Positions 32,593-45,544 of a DNA stretch of 64,000 nt are shown one piece after another. Source of the stretch: Zeus faber (Eukaryota; Chordata; Actinopteri; Zeiformes; Zeidae). Every line of letters starts with the position of its first letter. Positions within the stretch are counted from its first letter, which is position 1. The notes under the pieces were generated by a model. That model ran no database searches. It worked only from the letters and a program-made list of their open reading frames with translations, and was not told the origin of the DNA. A program made the translations under genes and the position numbers. The stretch lies in contig OY482849.1 in assembly GCA_960531495.1 (NCBI GenBank), positions 32,115,236 through 32,179,235 on the forward strand, in the 5' to 3' direction.

Positions 32593-32744
32593 CGTGCGCG
32601 CAGATCGCACGGTTCCGGCGTGTGCGCGTGGAGAGGCTGCGGCACACTCTGATCCAGTGGTGTGAGAAGCAGCTCCTCGCAGCCAAGGACAGTGCGGAGC
32701 TGTACAGCCAGCACCTCCAGGCCTTCAGAGGGATGGCCCAGTGA
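28266..32744 (+). CDS. Sorting nexin, SNX5/6/32-like (PX-BAR)
   Basis: Fourteen coding exons: 28266-28271, 28528-28641, 28806-28913, 29173-29233, 29334-29527, 30631-30711, 30804-30878, 30996-31026, 31310-31397, 31501-31540, 31650-31736, 32021-32110, 32302-32367 and 32604-32744. The product is 393 residues, close to SNX5/6/32 (about 400). The N-terminal PX domain includes VDRTYEDFEWLQQHL and the proline loop FPPLPAK. Then come LETYLQHAAAHPTLNKS, EVDDFF-like DVDNFFQNERDH, and a helical BAR region with LEAEKEMLFRRTCKLVELE, DFDHLSAVAKQEIARFRRVR and a Leu-rich end. These proteins bend endosomal membranes in retromer/ESCPE-1 sorting. Exon 5 may instead begin at 29400, which would drop 22 residues in the PX-BAR junction. 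It is divergent from SNX5, 6 and 32, so I give no symbol. Confidence 0.75.
30876..30955. repeat. (GTCT)n tract in snx intron 7
   Basis: Imperfect tetranucleotide repeat starting at the exon 7 donor itself (GAG|GTCTGTCTGTCT). A second such tract lies at 29978-30011 in intron 5. Confidence 0.85.
32524..32602. repeat. (GT)n-(CG)n tract abutting the last snx acceptor
   Basis: About 60 bp of GT, then cgcgcgcgcgtgcgcg, ending directly in the AG (32602-32603) of the final acceptor. No pyrimidine tract exists between the repeat and the splice site. Confidence 0.92.
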
Positions 32745-32786
32745 CACCCCCCCCCGCAGCACCCATTACTCTCCCCCAGTCAGCAC

Positions 32787-32825
<39 letters not shown>

Positions 32826-32889
32826 TGCCAAGGACCCACACATTGCAAATTACACACATGCACACTATTCTATCTCGCACAGTCACAGC

Positions 32890-32895
32890 AATAAA
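32890..32895 (+). promoter_or_regulatory. snx polyadenylation signal
   Basis: AATAAA 146 nt after the stop codon; the intervening 3' UTR contains an (AC)n run at 32789-32820. Confidence 0.65.
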
Positions 32896-32929
32896 GTCCC
32901 TGTGGAAATGAAGGTTTTGAATTTCTCGC

Positions 32930-34020
32930 ATTTGTGTATGTGTGTGCGTGTGTGCGTGTGCGCTCTTCGGCGTTTTATTTTTATGTCACCCGTGAGCAGC
33001 ACAATATAAAGTGTGATTAATTGATCGCCGAACACCTTTGCTTGTCTGTGCGTGTGTCTCTCTCCCTTGGATCATTAATCAATCGGTTTGACTGCGCCTG
33101 CAAGGGCACGGACACCAAGGACGCACACACCGTGCTGACTCCATCCCGGCTGCGCGCGCGGTCTTTATCGGTGATTTATCCGTTTATTCATTTGTTTCCC
33201 CTCGTTGTGCTCTGTAAACTCATGGCCATAGTGGAGATTTGTCTCGGCGTCGTCTGAGTGCGAACCCAGCCTCCTCCTTGGTTTGGGAGATCCGGGAGCA
33301 GAGTCTGCAGAAATGGCGTTGAGTGTTTAATGTCACCTTCCCTCCCCTTTCGCCGTACTCTGGGCTGCGGGGTGATATCTGGGCTCTGCTGTGTTCTTCA
33401 TCCCATCGGTTACGGACGGTAATCTCTCTTTTGGATGAATAAGGAGGAGTGTAGTTCCCATTTCAGTAAATTAGAGAGAGATGGATGGCGGGGCTTACAA
33501 GAAGAGAGGGGGCGGCCGAGTATCCGCCTCTCTGGCAGTGAGAGAGTGCTCCGATACTGACCTGATTCCCCCCGAATCCCATGTCAATACCGCACCTGTA
33601 TACACTGCTGTGCCAAAAGCAGAGTAAACGCGCAACGCAACTGCTTCTCTCCAATCTTCACATGGTTTTCCTAGAACCACATCAGCATTTGTCTAAGACT
33701 TTTTTGATGGTTTTTTTTATATTGACATTAATATTATACTGTCGCTGTATACAGTAGTCATAAATGTATATCCGCTCTGGCAGCCTTTGAAGCTATTTGA
33801 GCAACTTATCAAACCTAAAATCCATCCCAAATACAAAGTTGTTACAACGAGGCAGAATAAAAGCTCAGACAAATGGGGGTTTATGATCCATGTTAATGAC
33901 CCAGTGATTTTACCTCTTCATTATATAAGCTTATTCCCACCAGAATCAAATGCTGTGTATATAGACCTTGAAAAGTGGGATGTGAGTATTAAAATGCATG
34001 AAGATCACACAGCATTGACA
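32930..34020. other. Non-coding, nothing recognised
   Basis: TG-rich start, then unique-looking sequence without recognisable exons. The longest plus-strand frame (33787-34068) matches nothing I know. Confidence 0.45.
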
Positions 34021-34023
34021 TTT

Positions 34024-34101
34024 GACATTTCACTGCATATATGTATGAAAGTATGTATATGTATGTGACGAATAAACCTCTTGAATCTCTTGAATCTCAA
34101 C
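34024..34101 (+). repeat. Retroposon tail-like repeat, copy A
   Basis: 'tgtgacgaataaacctcttg' followed by tandem aatctcttg. Its reverse complement recurs at 38661-38740, so this is a dispersed element. Confidence 0.55.
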
Positions 34102-34514
34102 ACGTGAGGATGTAGTGCAGGATGTAGTGCAATCCAGTTATTAGTCTTTGCCATAATGCATCCATTCTGCTGCGTGTCACTGTGTCATACAACATGAATA
34201 TCATGCTGAGTGGCCATATTTATGCTATTTACTGTATGCCCGTGGTTTCTGTACACAGGCGCCACCTTTTTGACCCAGATGAAGGACGCACAGATAATGG
34301 AGCTGCTCCGTGTATGGTGTGTGTGGGTCTATGTTTGATACTTGCTTTCCAGACAAAAAGATGCATTTAGGGCTGATTAAGTAGAGTGGCTCATTGCTGG
34401 TGGGTGGAAAGCTCTCAGTGCACGGTCCCCGAGCTCAACTGGTGTGTCAGTCACTAAATGAAGCCAATTGCCGACTGGACACGAAGAGACAGGACCCTGA
34501 GTAAAATAAGGTAA

Positions 34515-34790
34515 GGAATTACAAAGTACTACAAGGTGCCTAAAGGTACTACAAGGCACAACAAGTTGCTTCTAGGTACTACAATGTACTTGAAGGCCCT
34601 GTGATACAAGGTACCACAAGGTACAACAAGGTGTTTAAAGGTACCACAAGGTACCTCTAGGTAATACAAGGTGCCTAAAGTTACTCCAGTACAAGGTACC
34701 TCAAGGTACTGCAAGGTGCCTAGGGGAGAGGTACCACAAGGTGATACAAAGTACTACAAGGTACTTCAGAGTACTTCAATGTGTCATTAT
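34515..34790. repeat. Degenerate minisatellite, ggtac-acaa units
   Basis: About 25 diverged copies of a 9-11 bp unit of the type ggtactacaa/ggtaccacaa. Confidence 0.8.
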
Positions 34791-35078
34791 TGTATATGGT
34801 GAAAATATTTAATCAGCAGTGAACACCTACAATTGAATCCCAATGTTTGTATTGGAAATGTTTTATGGTTTCACATTCATTGTTTGATGTTAAGTCATAA
34901 AACCACGCACACTGATTTACAGGGAGCTCCAATAACAGCTAAAGCTGAATCCTTGGCAGTGAAATCACACAGGCCTAGTTTAATTGGTGCCATGGGTCTT
35001 GACGACCCATTATTCTGAAACCCCAATAGTGTCCCATTGGATATGTCCCATTGCACATGGAAAACACCCTAACACAGC

Positions 35079-35414
35079 GTTGCACTGCTGCCTCACAGCA
35101 AGAAGGTCCTGGGTTCGATTCCCGCCTGGCGGTGCTGTCATTGTTATCTCCCGATTAGGGTCCTTTCTGTGTGAAGTTTGCGTGTTCTCCCGGTGCTCAC
35201 ATGGGGTTTTCTCCATCTAACATCAATAAGGAGCCCCCACTAAAAACTTGCACAACATTGTTTGACCAGCGATGGGCTTTTATAACCAGGTCCCCGGGCG
35301 CGTCATTGAATGCTGCCCACTGCTCCTGGCTGCCCCCTGGAGGAAGGACAAGCCAGGATGGGTCGCATGCAGAAAACTCATTTTACTGGCCACCATTTGA
35401 AGCATGTATGTGCT
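35079..35414 (+). mobile_element. SINE-like repeat with B-box, copy 1
   Basis: Begins gcactgctgcctcacagc, contains gggttcgattccc (an exact RNA polymerase III B-box core), then agtttgcgtgttctcc, a dispersed motif of fish genomes. It aligns along its whole length with the reverse complement of 51046-51436. There is no cloverleaf, so it is not a tRNA gene. Confidence 0.7.
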
Positions 35415-36960
35415 GGTCGCCGTAACTGGTGTATTTGTGGCTGGGTCTTGTAACTGCTCACATTTGGTATTATTTGGAGTAGGGACACCAAATATGGGCT
35501 GCTGTGCAGGCTGGTGGAGGGGCGAATGGGCTTGGCTGTTGTGGGGGCTGCTTGGAGGGGTGGCCTGGCTGCTGGGCGGCTGGATGGTCCCGGCGGTGGC
35601 TGCTGGGCAGAGCAGCTAGCTGCAGGCAATTACCCGTGGTGGTTGCTGCGGCTGCTACTCCTCGGGTCCTCCGCTGGGCATCCTGGGTGCTGCTGCTTCT
35701 AATCAGGAGAGGGCTGGTGCCGTGGCCGCCCTTTGACCCGCTGGTGGCTCCAGGGCATCTTCGGACGGCACCGTCCCCGTTCAGGCGCCACTGTGGCATT
35801 TTCGCCTGCCACACGGCACCCGAGTGGCATTTTCAGGGCAACACCAAAAAAAACAACACACCAGTTGAATGTAGCTAGTAGGCAAAGTGGAACAAGCCCG
35901 AAGCAGCGGAAAACGTGTCATGACAAAGGCTCCTCTCCTGCATGTGTGGGGATGGGGGTTTTACCTGTTGCTCGTTGATTACTCTCACCATCAACAGGCG
36001 TGCAGCCACCCTGATCCTGGGCCCAATTACCTAGACCCAAGACAGCTGTGGCTGCTCAAACCAGACCACCCCCACATCCTAGTAAACTATTCATGATTGA
36101 TCAGAAGGGAGCGTTTGAATTGATTGGTTGGTCCTGACACCCATGTCAGAAAATATCCCAGATGCCTTTTTAAATCAAAGATGCCTGACATGACATCTAA
36201 CTGCTGACGTAGAGAGATGTAGGGACTCAGAAAAAACTTGCTTTTCAACATCCAAGCAACCACAGTGTTTTCCCTTTGGATCAGGTGACTCATCATTCCC
36301 TCTACATGTTTCTGAAAGGTTAGCTGTTGTACAATACATACATTTAATCAGTGGACTGCAGTCCATAGCACATTTTCCCCAAAAATTACACGAACAACAC
36401 AATCCATGGGACAAAGTTAAATCTCTTAAGCCCAGCTCTGGTGGCAGCGCTTGAGTGGGTCTGTTAGATTCATGTTTACTGTATAATATTATAATGTTCC
36501 CTCCTTCTAGTGGAGTCACAGAGCTGCAAATCATTAGACTTGCTAATGTAGTCCATTTCTCTCCTCATTGCTAAAAAAATCCATAAATATTTATACTCGG
36601 GCTGCATCCCCCCCAGCTGCTTGTCGTGTGTTAAAGGAATTGCCACTGATGGCATAATGTTTTTAATGAGTTTGCAGGCAGCAAAAAAAAAATAATGTCA
36701 GCGCTCGTGGATGGGCTGACAAGCACAGGTTATGACTTCTCTATCAGTCTTAATTGACAACAGAGGTTTATGTTCTGATAAACACCCACGTTTCTCCACC
36801 TCTGCCTCCGCATGGAAAACACTACAGAGAGAGAGAGATGCTGTTCCACTGGGATGATGTTTCTATTTCTGTAGTGACATAAGGTGAATGTCATAAGGGA
36901 AACTAAATTAAAACAACAACGTGTAAATGGAGACATATCAATGCATGCACGTATTTCCAG
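35415..36960. other. Non-coding; GC-rich 35480-35830
   Basis: 35480-35830 is rich in gctg and ggtgg motifs and open in several frames at once, which reflects composition rather than coding. No gene recognised. Confidence 0.45.
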
Positions 36961-36964
36961 TGGA

Positions 36965-36966
<2 letters not shown>

Positions 36967-37034
<68 letters not shown>
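36967..37034. repeat. (AC)n microsatellite
   Basis: 68 bp of pure AC. Confidence 0.97.
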
Positions 37035-37036
<2 letters not shown>

Positions 37037-37039
37037 TCA

Positions 37040-39355
37040 TTCACACACCAGAGGGGGGAAAAAAATCAATTATTTATCAATTTTTTCCAGGATAATGGGT
37101 CGTGCTCTTCACTCGAGGGGTCATGTGGTCACATGTCGCCAGCACATGGCTGTTTTAACCAACACTGTACATCAGCAGCAGCTTTCCCTCCCAGTGGATG
37201 TCAATAATGCAGCAGTGATTGTATAGAATATCTAACAGTGGTAACTTACACTGAAAAATAATCCCTTTTACATCGTAAGTAACTCAGGTTTGTATATTTC
37301 GGTTATATAAGTGAGATCTGGGGGGATGTGATCTGTCCGTCTTATTGGTTGGCTCTTTGTCGCTGTCACGGCACCTGAACCTCCAGAGTCACCCGTGGGA
37401 CCTGCGATGAGACAATCTGGGATGTGGGATAAGAAGAAAATGAAATAATTCCGTTTTGTTATTTCGTTATGTTTTCAGCGTGGAAGTGACCTGGAGGTTT
37501 CATGAGAATGATTTGATTGACATGTGAACCCTGCAATGAGTCGCATTGACTTTCATTCATCATCAATACACAATATACAATCACAATACTTTACTTTTTA
37601 GAAACGCTCCCAGAGCGTACTGCCTTTCCCTCAAATTAAATCAAAACTCCTTTTTCGATCATTGGGAGTCAACCTGAGTGACTGGCATTAGAAGACATCC
37701 CCATTGCACTGATTATTGTTAGCACTATGAAAAAAATAAAATAAAGTTATGATAAAAAAAAAAAGGATATTTCCTTTAATGAAACAGTAACAATGGCATA
37801 AAGGCAACCAACTAACCGACAGGCATCCCAGACCGACAAACATGCACAGCTTGAGTATGCATATGATTAATACAGTGTTGTTTTTGTGCATTAGATGTTA
37901 AAACCCTCCAAAATCACCTCCTCACCTTTCCTGCTGCTGCGGTCCACACTGACGGGGACACGGCAGGAGGGGGCGGATGGGACTCCACTATCACGTGGCT
38001 CTGAAAGCCGCTATTAAAATTCACTTTGAGATAATACATGTAAAGTCTTATTAAATCTCTGCCAGAGATAATGCATGTTAAACTCCCATTATGTTCTCAT
38101 TGGAAGGCACTGTGCCTGCTGCAGTGCTGATTGTGTTTTTAATCAGATTCTCCCGCCGCAAAGAAAACAAGGACTAATAGAAGGGAAGGCTCTAAAAAAA
38201 CAGGCTGAGGAAGCGGCGCCAATTTCCTTTCGCCCGGGCCAGAATAAGATTCTGCTTTTTTGGGTTTTTTTTTTTTTTTACATAATGAAAGTAAATGTGA
38301 GGAGAGGATGTGAATTGGGATTTGTGTTCTCTGTCTTGTAATAATGTGTAACTGCAGAGCTTAATGATTAGTTTGAACGGGAAAGAAAACGTAGCAAAAA
38401 AAGGGATTTAAACTCAATTTTATTTATTGTCTGTTTACTTCTCAGATAGTTGTCAAGTGTTTAGTGTAGGTGGTCTTTTTACTATTGAGGATTAAATTAC
38501 CTTGTTGAGTCCAGTACAGGCCCTCACCTAGATATTATCATTCAGTTTCACAGACACAAAGGCCATGCTGGTGCAAAACATGCTTGACTATTCGCATACA
38601 CAGATTTGAGGTAAAAATATGCAAACTGAGTAATACTGCACAGAGCCAGGCTTGAGTATCTTGAGGTTCAAGTTCAAGTTCAAGTTCAAGAGATTATTTG
38701 TCACATACATACACATACAGTCATACATGAAATGTCATGACACCCGGTAATCATGCACAATAAGCTCGAAAAATACGAAAAATACTCAAATGTGCGTAAT
38801 CGACACACCGTGTGAAATAACGGCTTAAAAAAAGAAAGCTGCACCCGCACGTGACGGTGTGCGAGTTTGTGTACGACGTTGCCCGTTCGAAACAGTGGAT
38901 GAATAACTGGTGTTTTTCCGCACAGATGGTACCAAGTTGCGTTTTAGGCGCTGCGCAGGGCCAGACCAGGAACTTCCTGCTGCTTCCGACGCTGTGATTT
39001 ATCACGGCTCTCACCCCTGCCACTTATTACTCAGGCAGAACGAGCAGCCCGGCGTTTGCCTGCTCAGCGGCCGGCCCACGCCGGAGCGTGGCCCCTGGCG
39101 GTGTGGTCCCCCCCCCCCCCCCACCGGCCGCCAGGGATTCGTCTCTTGGTGCCTGTCGAGCCCGGCTCAATTTTCCGCTGATCACGGCCGCTAAGTCCGC
39201 AGACGAGGAGCGTTTAGAGAGAAGGGAACAATTCAGACCTAATGAGTTATCACACGGAGCTGGAAAAACCCCAAAGCCCACAAACACATGGAGATACCGC
39301 TCGACTATGATGATGAAATATGACCTCTATTTTTCCTTACTCAGCCTCTACCCCC
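37040..39355. other. Non-coding; possible conserved-type block
   Basis: No exon recognised. 38000-38170 is AT-balanced, without repeats and homopolymers, and has several homeodomain-like attaa cores; it is the kind of sequence worth checking for fish-fish conservation. Confidence 0.35.
38661..38740 (-). repeat. Retroposon tail-like repeat, copy B
   Basis: Four tandem caagtt/gttcaa units then 'gagattatttgtcacatac', the reverse complement of the family at 34024-34101. Confidence 0.6.
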
Positions 39356-39358
39356 TGC

Positions 39359-39482
39359 ATACACACACACACACACACACATGCACGCGCGCACACACAC
39401 ACACACACACACATGCACACGCACACGCACACACCCACGCCAGCACGCACACACACGCACACACACGCACACACACAGGCAG

Positions 39483-39532
<50 letters not shown>
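39359..39532. repeat. Compound (CA)n microsatellite
   Basis: CA with interspersed CG, TG and GC steps; yields spurious long His/Thr or Val/Cys frames on both strands. Confidence 0.95.
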
Positions 39533-39537
<5 letters not shown>

Positions 39538-39639
39538 CCTGTTAAGCCTGTCCGTCAACATGCTCCGTTATTCTGGACACATGCTCACATCAAATGGGTG
39601 AGATACCGTGGCGAGCGTTTTGATCGAGGAAGATATTGA

Positions 39640-39688
39640 TGGAGGGAGAGAGCGAGAGCGAGAGAGAAAGAGAGAGAGAGGGAGAGAG

Positions 39689-39768
<80 letters not shown>

Positions 39769-40345
39769 GGGAGAGAGGGAGGGAGGGAGGTAGAATGGAG
39801 CATTTCTTAACAAGCAAGGTGCAGTTCTTCCTGTCCTCTGCTACACGCGTCGGCTGCTGGGAGATTGGCAGCGTGTTGTGTTTGCAGCGAGGTGAGAGCC
39901 GCTCGCCGCCTCACAGCGTGAAGCAGCCAATTAGGAGCTGATTGGGGAGAAAATGAACTCTGTAGCCGGACACTGGGGTGGTGTAGGGGAGGAGGGGGAG
40001 GAAGGGAGGGGAGATGAGAGAGTAGATGTGAGCAGAGGGGAGGACAGGAGAGGGAGAGAGAGCCGAGAGGAGCTGGGGAGAGAGGCGGGAGGAAGAGAAG
40101 GGAGAGGAGAGGAGAGAGGAAAGGTACAATGAGCTGGAGAGGGAGAGGAGAATGGAGGACGGAAGAGAGGAGAGGAGCTGGGGATGGAGCGCAAATGAGA
40201 GGAATGGAGAGGAGAGGAGAATGAAGGAGAGGAGGGGAGGGTAGAGGAGGAGAAGAAGGGTACAGGAGAGGAGAAAGGTAAGGAGAGGTTAGAGGAGCAA
40301 GGGAGAAGGACGTGGGGAGATAGAGAGGAGGGAGAGGAAAGAAGC
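39640..40345. repeat. (GA)n and purine-rich tract
   Basis: 39640-39792 is near-pure GA; 39970-40345 is gga/gagga-rich with very few pyrimidines. Long polypurine tract, about 0.7 kb overall. Confidence 0.9.
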
Positions 40346-40542
40346 CGTCTGACGAGGAAACTCCTTCCCCTGAAGGAGGGATGAACGGGGCGATCGCTCC
40401 ACTTTCTCTCCGGCTCTTTTTTCTCCCACTCGGCCGTGGTGCTGTGATCAATCAGAGGCAGACGAGTCCATTAGTCCTGCTCCCTGATAATGAACGAGGA
40501 GGAACACACACTCCCGCATTGTCTCTGCTGGAATGCGGATTA

Positions 40543-40688
40543 ACCCCTCCTACACCCCTCCTACACCCCTCCTACACCCCTACTCCGACCCTCCTCCGCC
40601 CCTACTCCAACCCTCCTCCGCCCCTACTCCAACACTCCTCCACCCTACTCCAACCCTCCTCCACCCCTACTCCAACCCTCCACCCGCA
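40543..40688. repeat. Pyrimidine minisatellite (cctcctacacc / ctactccaaccct)
   Basis: Tandem units of 11-15 bp built on cccctcctacacc and cccctactccaaccctcctc. Confidence 0.85.
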
Positions 40689-40784
40689 AAATCTGTGTTA
40701 CAGGGCACCGGGGGGCAGTGTTTATCACGTCGAAAATTCTTCATAAGATCAATGAGCATCGCAGCCACGGGTGCGATATAAATT

Positions 40785-40788
<4 letters not shown>

Positions 40789-40838
<50 letters not shown>

Positions 40839-40863
40839 CGTGTGCGTGTGCGTGTGTGTGTGT
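40789..40863. repeat. (TG)n microsatellite
   Basis: TG dinucleotide repeat with some CG interruptions at the 3' end. Confidence 0.95.
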
Positions 40864-40869
40864 CTGCTA

Positions 40870-43800
40870 TGATGCATGCAGCAAGTGCTTTGGGTGTATA
40901 AAACAGGGTGTAATTGGTATCATAATGTCACGGTATAATTGTTTTCATTCAAAATGGTTCCTTGACTGTTTCATAGGATTCAGACAGTCTTGCTTTTTGG
41001 GAAATTCATTCATTTGACTGACATTCAGAGGAGAAGATCAATACCAATTTCATCCCTGTGGGTCCAGTAGAGAGATATTAACAGGCTGCTTGCCAGCTGT
41101 GTTCGCTCAATGCACGGCTGCGGATGGGAGCAGCAAGCCAGTCTCCTGTGAAATTAGGGAAATACACCTTCCAGCCTCTTAAAAGCTGAGTAGTTTACAT
41201 CTTGTGAGTGAAAAATAAAAGCAGAAAAGATGGTAGATGTTAAAAAAAAAAAAAAAAAAAAAGCTACAATCAGAACGATGCATTCTGGTCCTGCATTACC
41301 CTATTTATGTATTATTATTTTTTTTACCATAACTATTCTTTTTTTTGTTGTTGAGAAATGGATTGCTTAATTGCTGCATGCATTTGCAACATCACACAAT
41401 GGGAATGGAACCGAAAACGCCTGAGCCCAAACAGAGAAAGTGTCCGACTTTCTGAATCATGATCGCAATCTCAATCGTAATAAAAAGCGCCGGGGTTAAA
41501 AGGGGAAAAGAGGAATCCGGCCGCGTCCGCCGTGCGAGTCGTAAGAGCTGCCGCGTGCAGTGCGGCCCTCCAGCCGGCGTATCTCAAACGACGATCTATG
41601 AGAAACACCAACACAGCTAGCGGTTTGGCTCCTCGTAGGCGCTGATGAATATGGATGATGAATATAGATGAGCGAAAATGAATATTGATGAATGGAGTTT
41701 CTCCTGCCCCCCCTGACTGATGGTTTGGAGTCACCGAGTGGAACCAATCAATCATCATAGAACAACCAGATGACGGACAGACAGGTCCATCGCTCATTAA
41801 ACGAATACTAATCTGTGTGTGCGCGCGTGTGCTCGTGCGCCCGTGTGTTAATACATGTGTGACTGTCACGTCAGTCAACCTTGAGGTGCTGATCATCTGA
41901 TGCACACGTTGGGCGGAGCACTCGAAACGAAGCGCATTCTGCGACCGGCGGCCCTCTATCCCGTTTGCGCGGGGGCTTCCCTCCGTGAGTTCACAGGTCG
42001 CTGCGTCGGTGTGATGCAGATTAATGTGCGCTTCCTCACGCCGGACAATGAAAAGTCCCCGGCCAATAAATTACAAAGAATGCATGCGCCCACACCCCGC
42101 CGTGAGTAATGGAACCACACCGGCGTGTTTAGGGGGATGAAAGATTGCGCAACAAAAGAGACATTAATTGTCCCTAATGAGTTTTATTGCCATTTCACTG
42201 ATAATAACCCAACTCTGGAGATACCAATAAAGTACAAAATGTATTTGTGGCCATATTGGATTTGGGGCTTGGGGATAAATAATGCGCCCCCAACAGGTAT
42301 TGAACCACCTTCTTCCAAAAACAAAACACAACCTGGTCAATACCAGTATGAGACTACTGAGACACAGCCCGATCCAATGCGTGGCCTTTTGATTTTTGAT
42401 TCTCTCAATGAAGTTACCCTCAGTTTGACCTCTCTCTGGGCACTCCATTACGGGGCTAATGCGGCGTCTCTTGTTCCTACAGCTCTGGGAATCGTTCATT
42501 AGCTCCGTGGGGCCCCCTAACCTTCTCCCCAGTCTTCTCCATTCCCACCGATGAGTAAAGAGGCAAGAGGGGCAGCCGTGTGCGCACGCACGCACACACA
42601 CACACAAGTCCTCCTTCCATCGGCGAGCCGTGAGCCGCAATCTGCGGAGAAGGTGCTTTAATCAAAAATGTCCTATTTTAAGATCAGCTTAAGAGCCCTC
42701 TGGAAGGGAGCCCTTGACACCGTGGAGCGTCAGACCCCCAGGAACGGCGGTCGACGGAGAAAACTCCAATTTCCCTGCCTGTGGTTTAATTGTACTTTGT
42801 ACCTTTCTGGCCGCGCATTGAGGGTGAAACACCGGGGTGCGCCGCATCAGCAGGTTTGTCAGGAGCCGTGCCCGAACACAGCAGCCGGAGGCGGTGTTTG
42901 AGCACTCAGCAGAACGGGGAGGAGACGCGGGGCGGTTGTTAGCGGCCGTTTATTTTGGCTGAATCATGACGTTCTGCGCGGAAATAGATAGTTTCGGGTC
43001 CTTCCCTCCACCGCCATGACGCGCAGGTTCCCTAATGTGTCTCTTGCGCGTCGGGGTGGGGAGGCAGCGTGAGAGACGACAGACGCTAACTCAGCATCAG
43101 ATAACGATGTCATGCAGAGAACACGTGTGTCCTCTCTGTTACACGCATGACAACGCTGCCGACAACCCCCGCTTAAAAACAGACCCTCCCCGCCCCGACC
43201 CCCCACCGCCCGCCTCCCGGACTCTGCCTGGCGACGGCGGAACAGCGGAAGCGGCGACATGTTTCCATGGAGGCGGTGGGGGGGGGGGGCGGTGTGACGG
43301 GGGGATGGGGCTGTCTGCTCCGCGTCGAGAGACAGCGTGTCAACGCCGTGTGGGACATTTCCTCGGGGACGCTTTGTTTGTGTCGGCGATGTAGGGGCCG
43401 ACCCGCCCCGCCCGGCTGTGCAAGCCCATCGAACGTCGCAGCTCTGGCGGAGTGCAACCCAGAGGACCTGCATCATGAATAAACAGATAATTAGCTGCTA
43501 TCCCGCACATAATCGTTGCGTGTTACATGGCTGAAACAAAATATTCCAGGATCATCTCTGACTCTGAACGGGAAACGCTGTCGACCTTTTTGGGGCGGAA
43601 CTTCTTTTGTGACACCTTTTCACCGGGTGCTTCTTCACAACCCGGCCCTCTTCCACCGTGAGTTATCGTAGCGAGAGATCTTCGTTATGGCAGTGTATTA
43701 ACGGAGCGTTGCAGACTAAATTCCGTTTCGTAAATGAAATTATGCACTTAAGTTTTAATTGGAAAATGGGGTATAAATCTAGACTTGCGTATGGGCCTCG

Positions 43801-45505
43801 AAGAAGAGGACAGATGCCGTTTTTTTTGGTCCTCCGTCTGCAATGTAAAGCCAATTAGTTAGATGGATGTGCGGCGTTATCTCTACTTTGGCCGCTCTCC
43901 ACGATGCAGCCAGTCACACAGCTCCTGTAAATGACTGTGGTCAAACAAGCAGCAGATAAAATCAGTAATAAAGAATCGGTGTGCTCAAACTCCTGCCACT
44001 GCAGCGGCTCCAGGCAGAAGTCACTCAGTATTACACCACCCGCTAAAACCAATTTGGGAAATTAAGACAGTGGATGCATTTCTTCCTTGGGACAAGATAA
44101 ATGGTCTCCCCGTGGGAACGCTGCCGTAGTGAACGTGCAAAAAAAAAAAAAACAGAAAAAAACAAACTCCAATTAAAAGAGAAATAAAGTTGGTTGATCT
44201 TTTTTTTTTTTTTTTAATCCTATTATTTTGTTTGATCTGATTCCTGGTTTTGCATTTGATCCAAAAATAGAAATAGACTCCAATTTGTTTTGTTTTTTTT
44301 CCTCCCACAGTCATTTGAACAGAGCTGAGCTGAGCTTTGACTCTGCCTTGGAACGAAGCATTTTGTCCATCTGATGGAGAGCCAGTCTGGGACTTCAGTG
44401 GCTGGAATCCTACTGGTGTCACTGGGAGAGGATGCACGGGCAGAAGCAGCACATGTTTTATCGGGGATGCCACCTACTGAGATGAACAGCACCTGGAGGT
44501 GAAGTTAAACATCCCATCTGGAATTGCTTCGACCCGTGCAGCGGTGGGGTCCGCACAAACGCTGAGCTTTACCACTCACGTTTCTCACCATGTCACTCGG
44601 CGTGACTCACTGCCGCCGGATCGGGATCACTCCTGAACTCTTTTACCGCCTTCAACAGCCTCCACTTTTCAACAGCGCAGCAACAATATTTGCCGTGCGC
44701 CACTCCGCTCGGTTGGCACTTTGCTCTCTGGCGAACCTGGTCTCTGCGAGCCCTCCCCTGCCACACCCCAGGCGGGACCTGGGGGCTGCCTGGGGGGGGG
44801 CTGTTTTCAAACCACAGATTGGGCCTTTTAGGTACAGTAGCTGTAAGAAACCAGGCAAACCATGCAAAATAAATCACTATGTACGCCGTGAAGCAGGGGC
44901 GTCGTAAAGGGTTGGCGTCCGGGCCTTCAGCCGTGTTCCCCCCCCCGATCTGAAATAGCCCCCCGCAGGGCCGGCTCTTCCTATTGGCCACATGGTTGGC
45001 CGCCAATACCATCTCTGACGGCACCGACTGTGTCCACGGCGCGCCAGAAATTGGGCGCCCGCGATCGGCGTGCCATACAGTGTGTTTTTATTTTAGATGT
45101 AGTTTATTTTATTTGACTTCATTTACTTACGGAAGGGAACAAGCACCGTGCGTAATGGGGGCACCACCCATCTATTGTTTTAGGAAGGAACTGTCTTTAA
45201 AGTGCAAATATTCACATCAATTACCTTATCAAAACCTACAATTAATTTTAATTCAGGGCTTTCACTCAGTTTCCAAATATGAAATGTGCCCCCAGGTGTA
45301 GTCTGCACTTTTTAGTTACAACTATATTTTGAGTGGTATCTCCCTCGAGATCCTGTCGAAATTTGTTCCATCAATGTGTGGATTCATCTGTTTATCTTTT
45401 GAAACAAAGCACTTCTGGTCAAGGCCAAAGATCTCCTTCTGTAAAGCCCTCTTGTGGAGGATATCACCTGTCCAAAATGATACGGACACACCAAAATCTG
45501 TTTCT
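40870..45505. other. Non-coding; GC-rich 42830-43480
   Basis: A poly-A run at 41240-41262, a poly-G run at 43276-43290, and a T-run at 44201-44216. The 42830-43480 part is CpG-rich. No exon or transposon ORF recognised. Confidence 0.4.
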
Positions 45506-45512
45506 CCAATGT

Positions 45513-45513
45513 G

Positions 45514-45541
<28 letters not shown>
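45513..45541. repeat. Short (TG)n
   Basis: 29 bp TG microsatellite. Confidence 0.9.

Positions 45542-45544
<3 letters not shown>

Noticed and set aside
35085-35140. tRNA gene suggested by the gggttcgattccc B-box
   Set aside because: No cloverleaf or matching acceptor stem; the sequence continues into a repeat shared with 51046-51436.
39088-39639. 184-codon ORF with His/Thr runs
   Set aside because: It is made of the CA microsatellite; no homology and no splice context.
41471-41905. 144-codon minus-strand ORF
   Set aside because: No recognisable domain, low-complexity stretches, no splice or promoter support.
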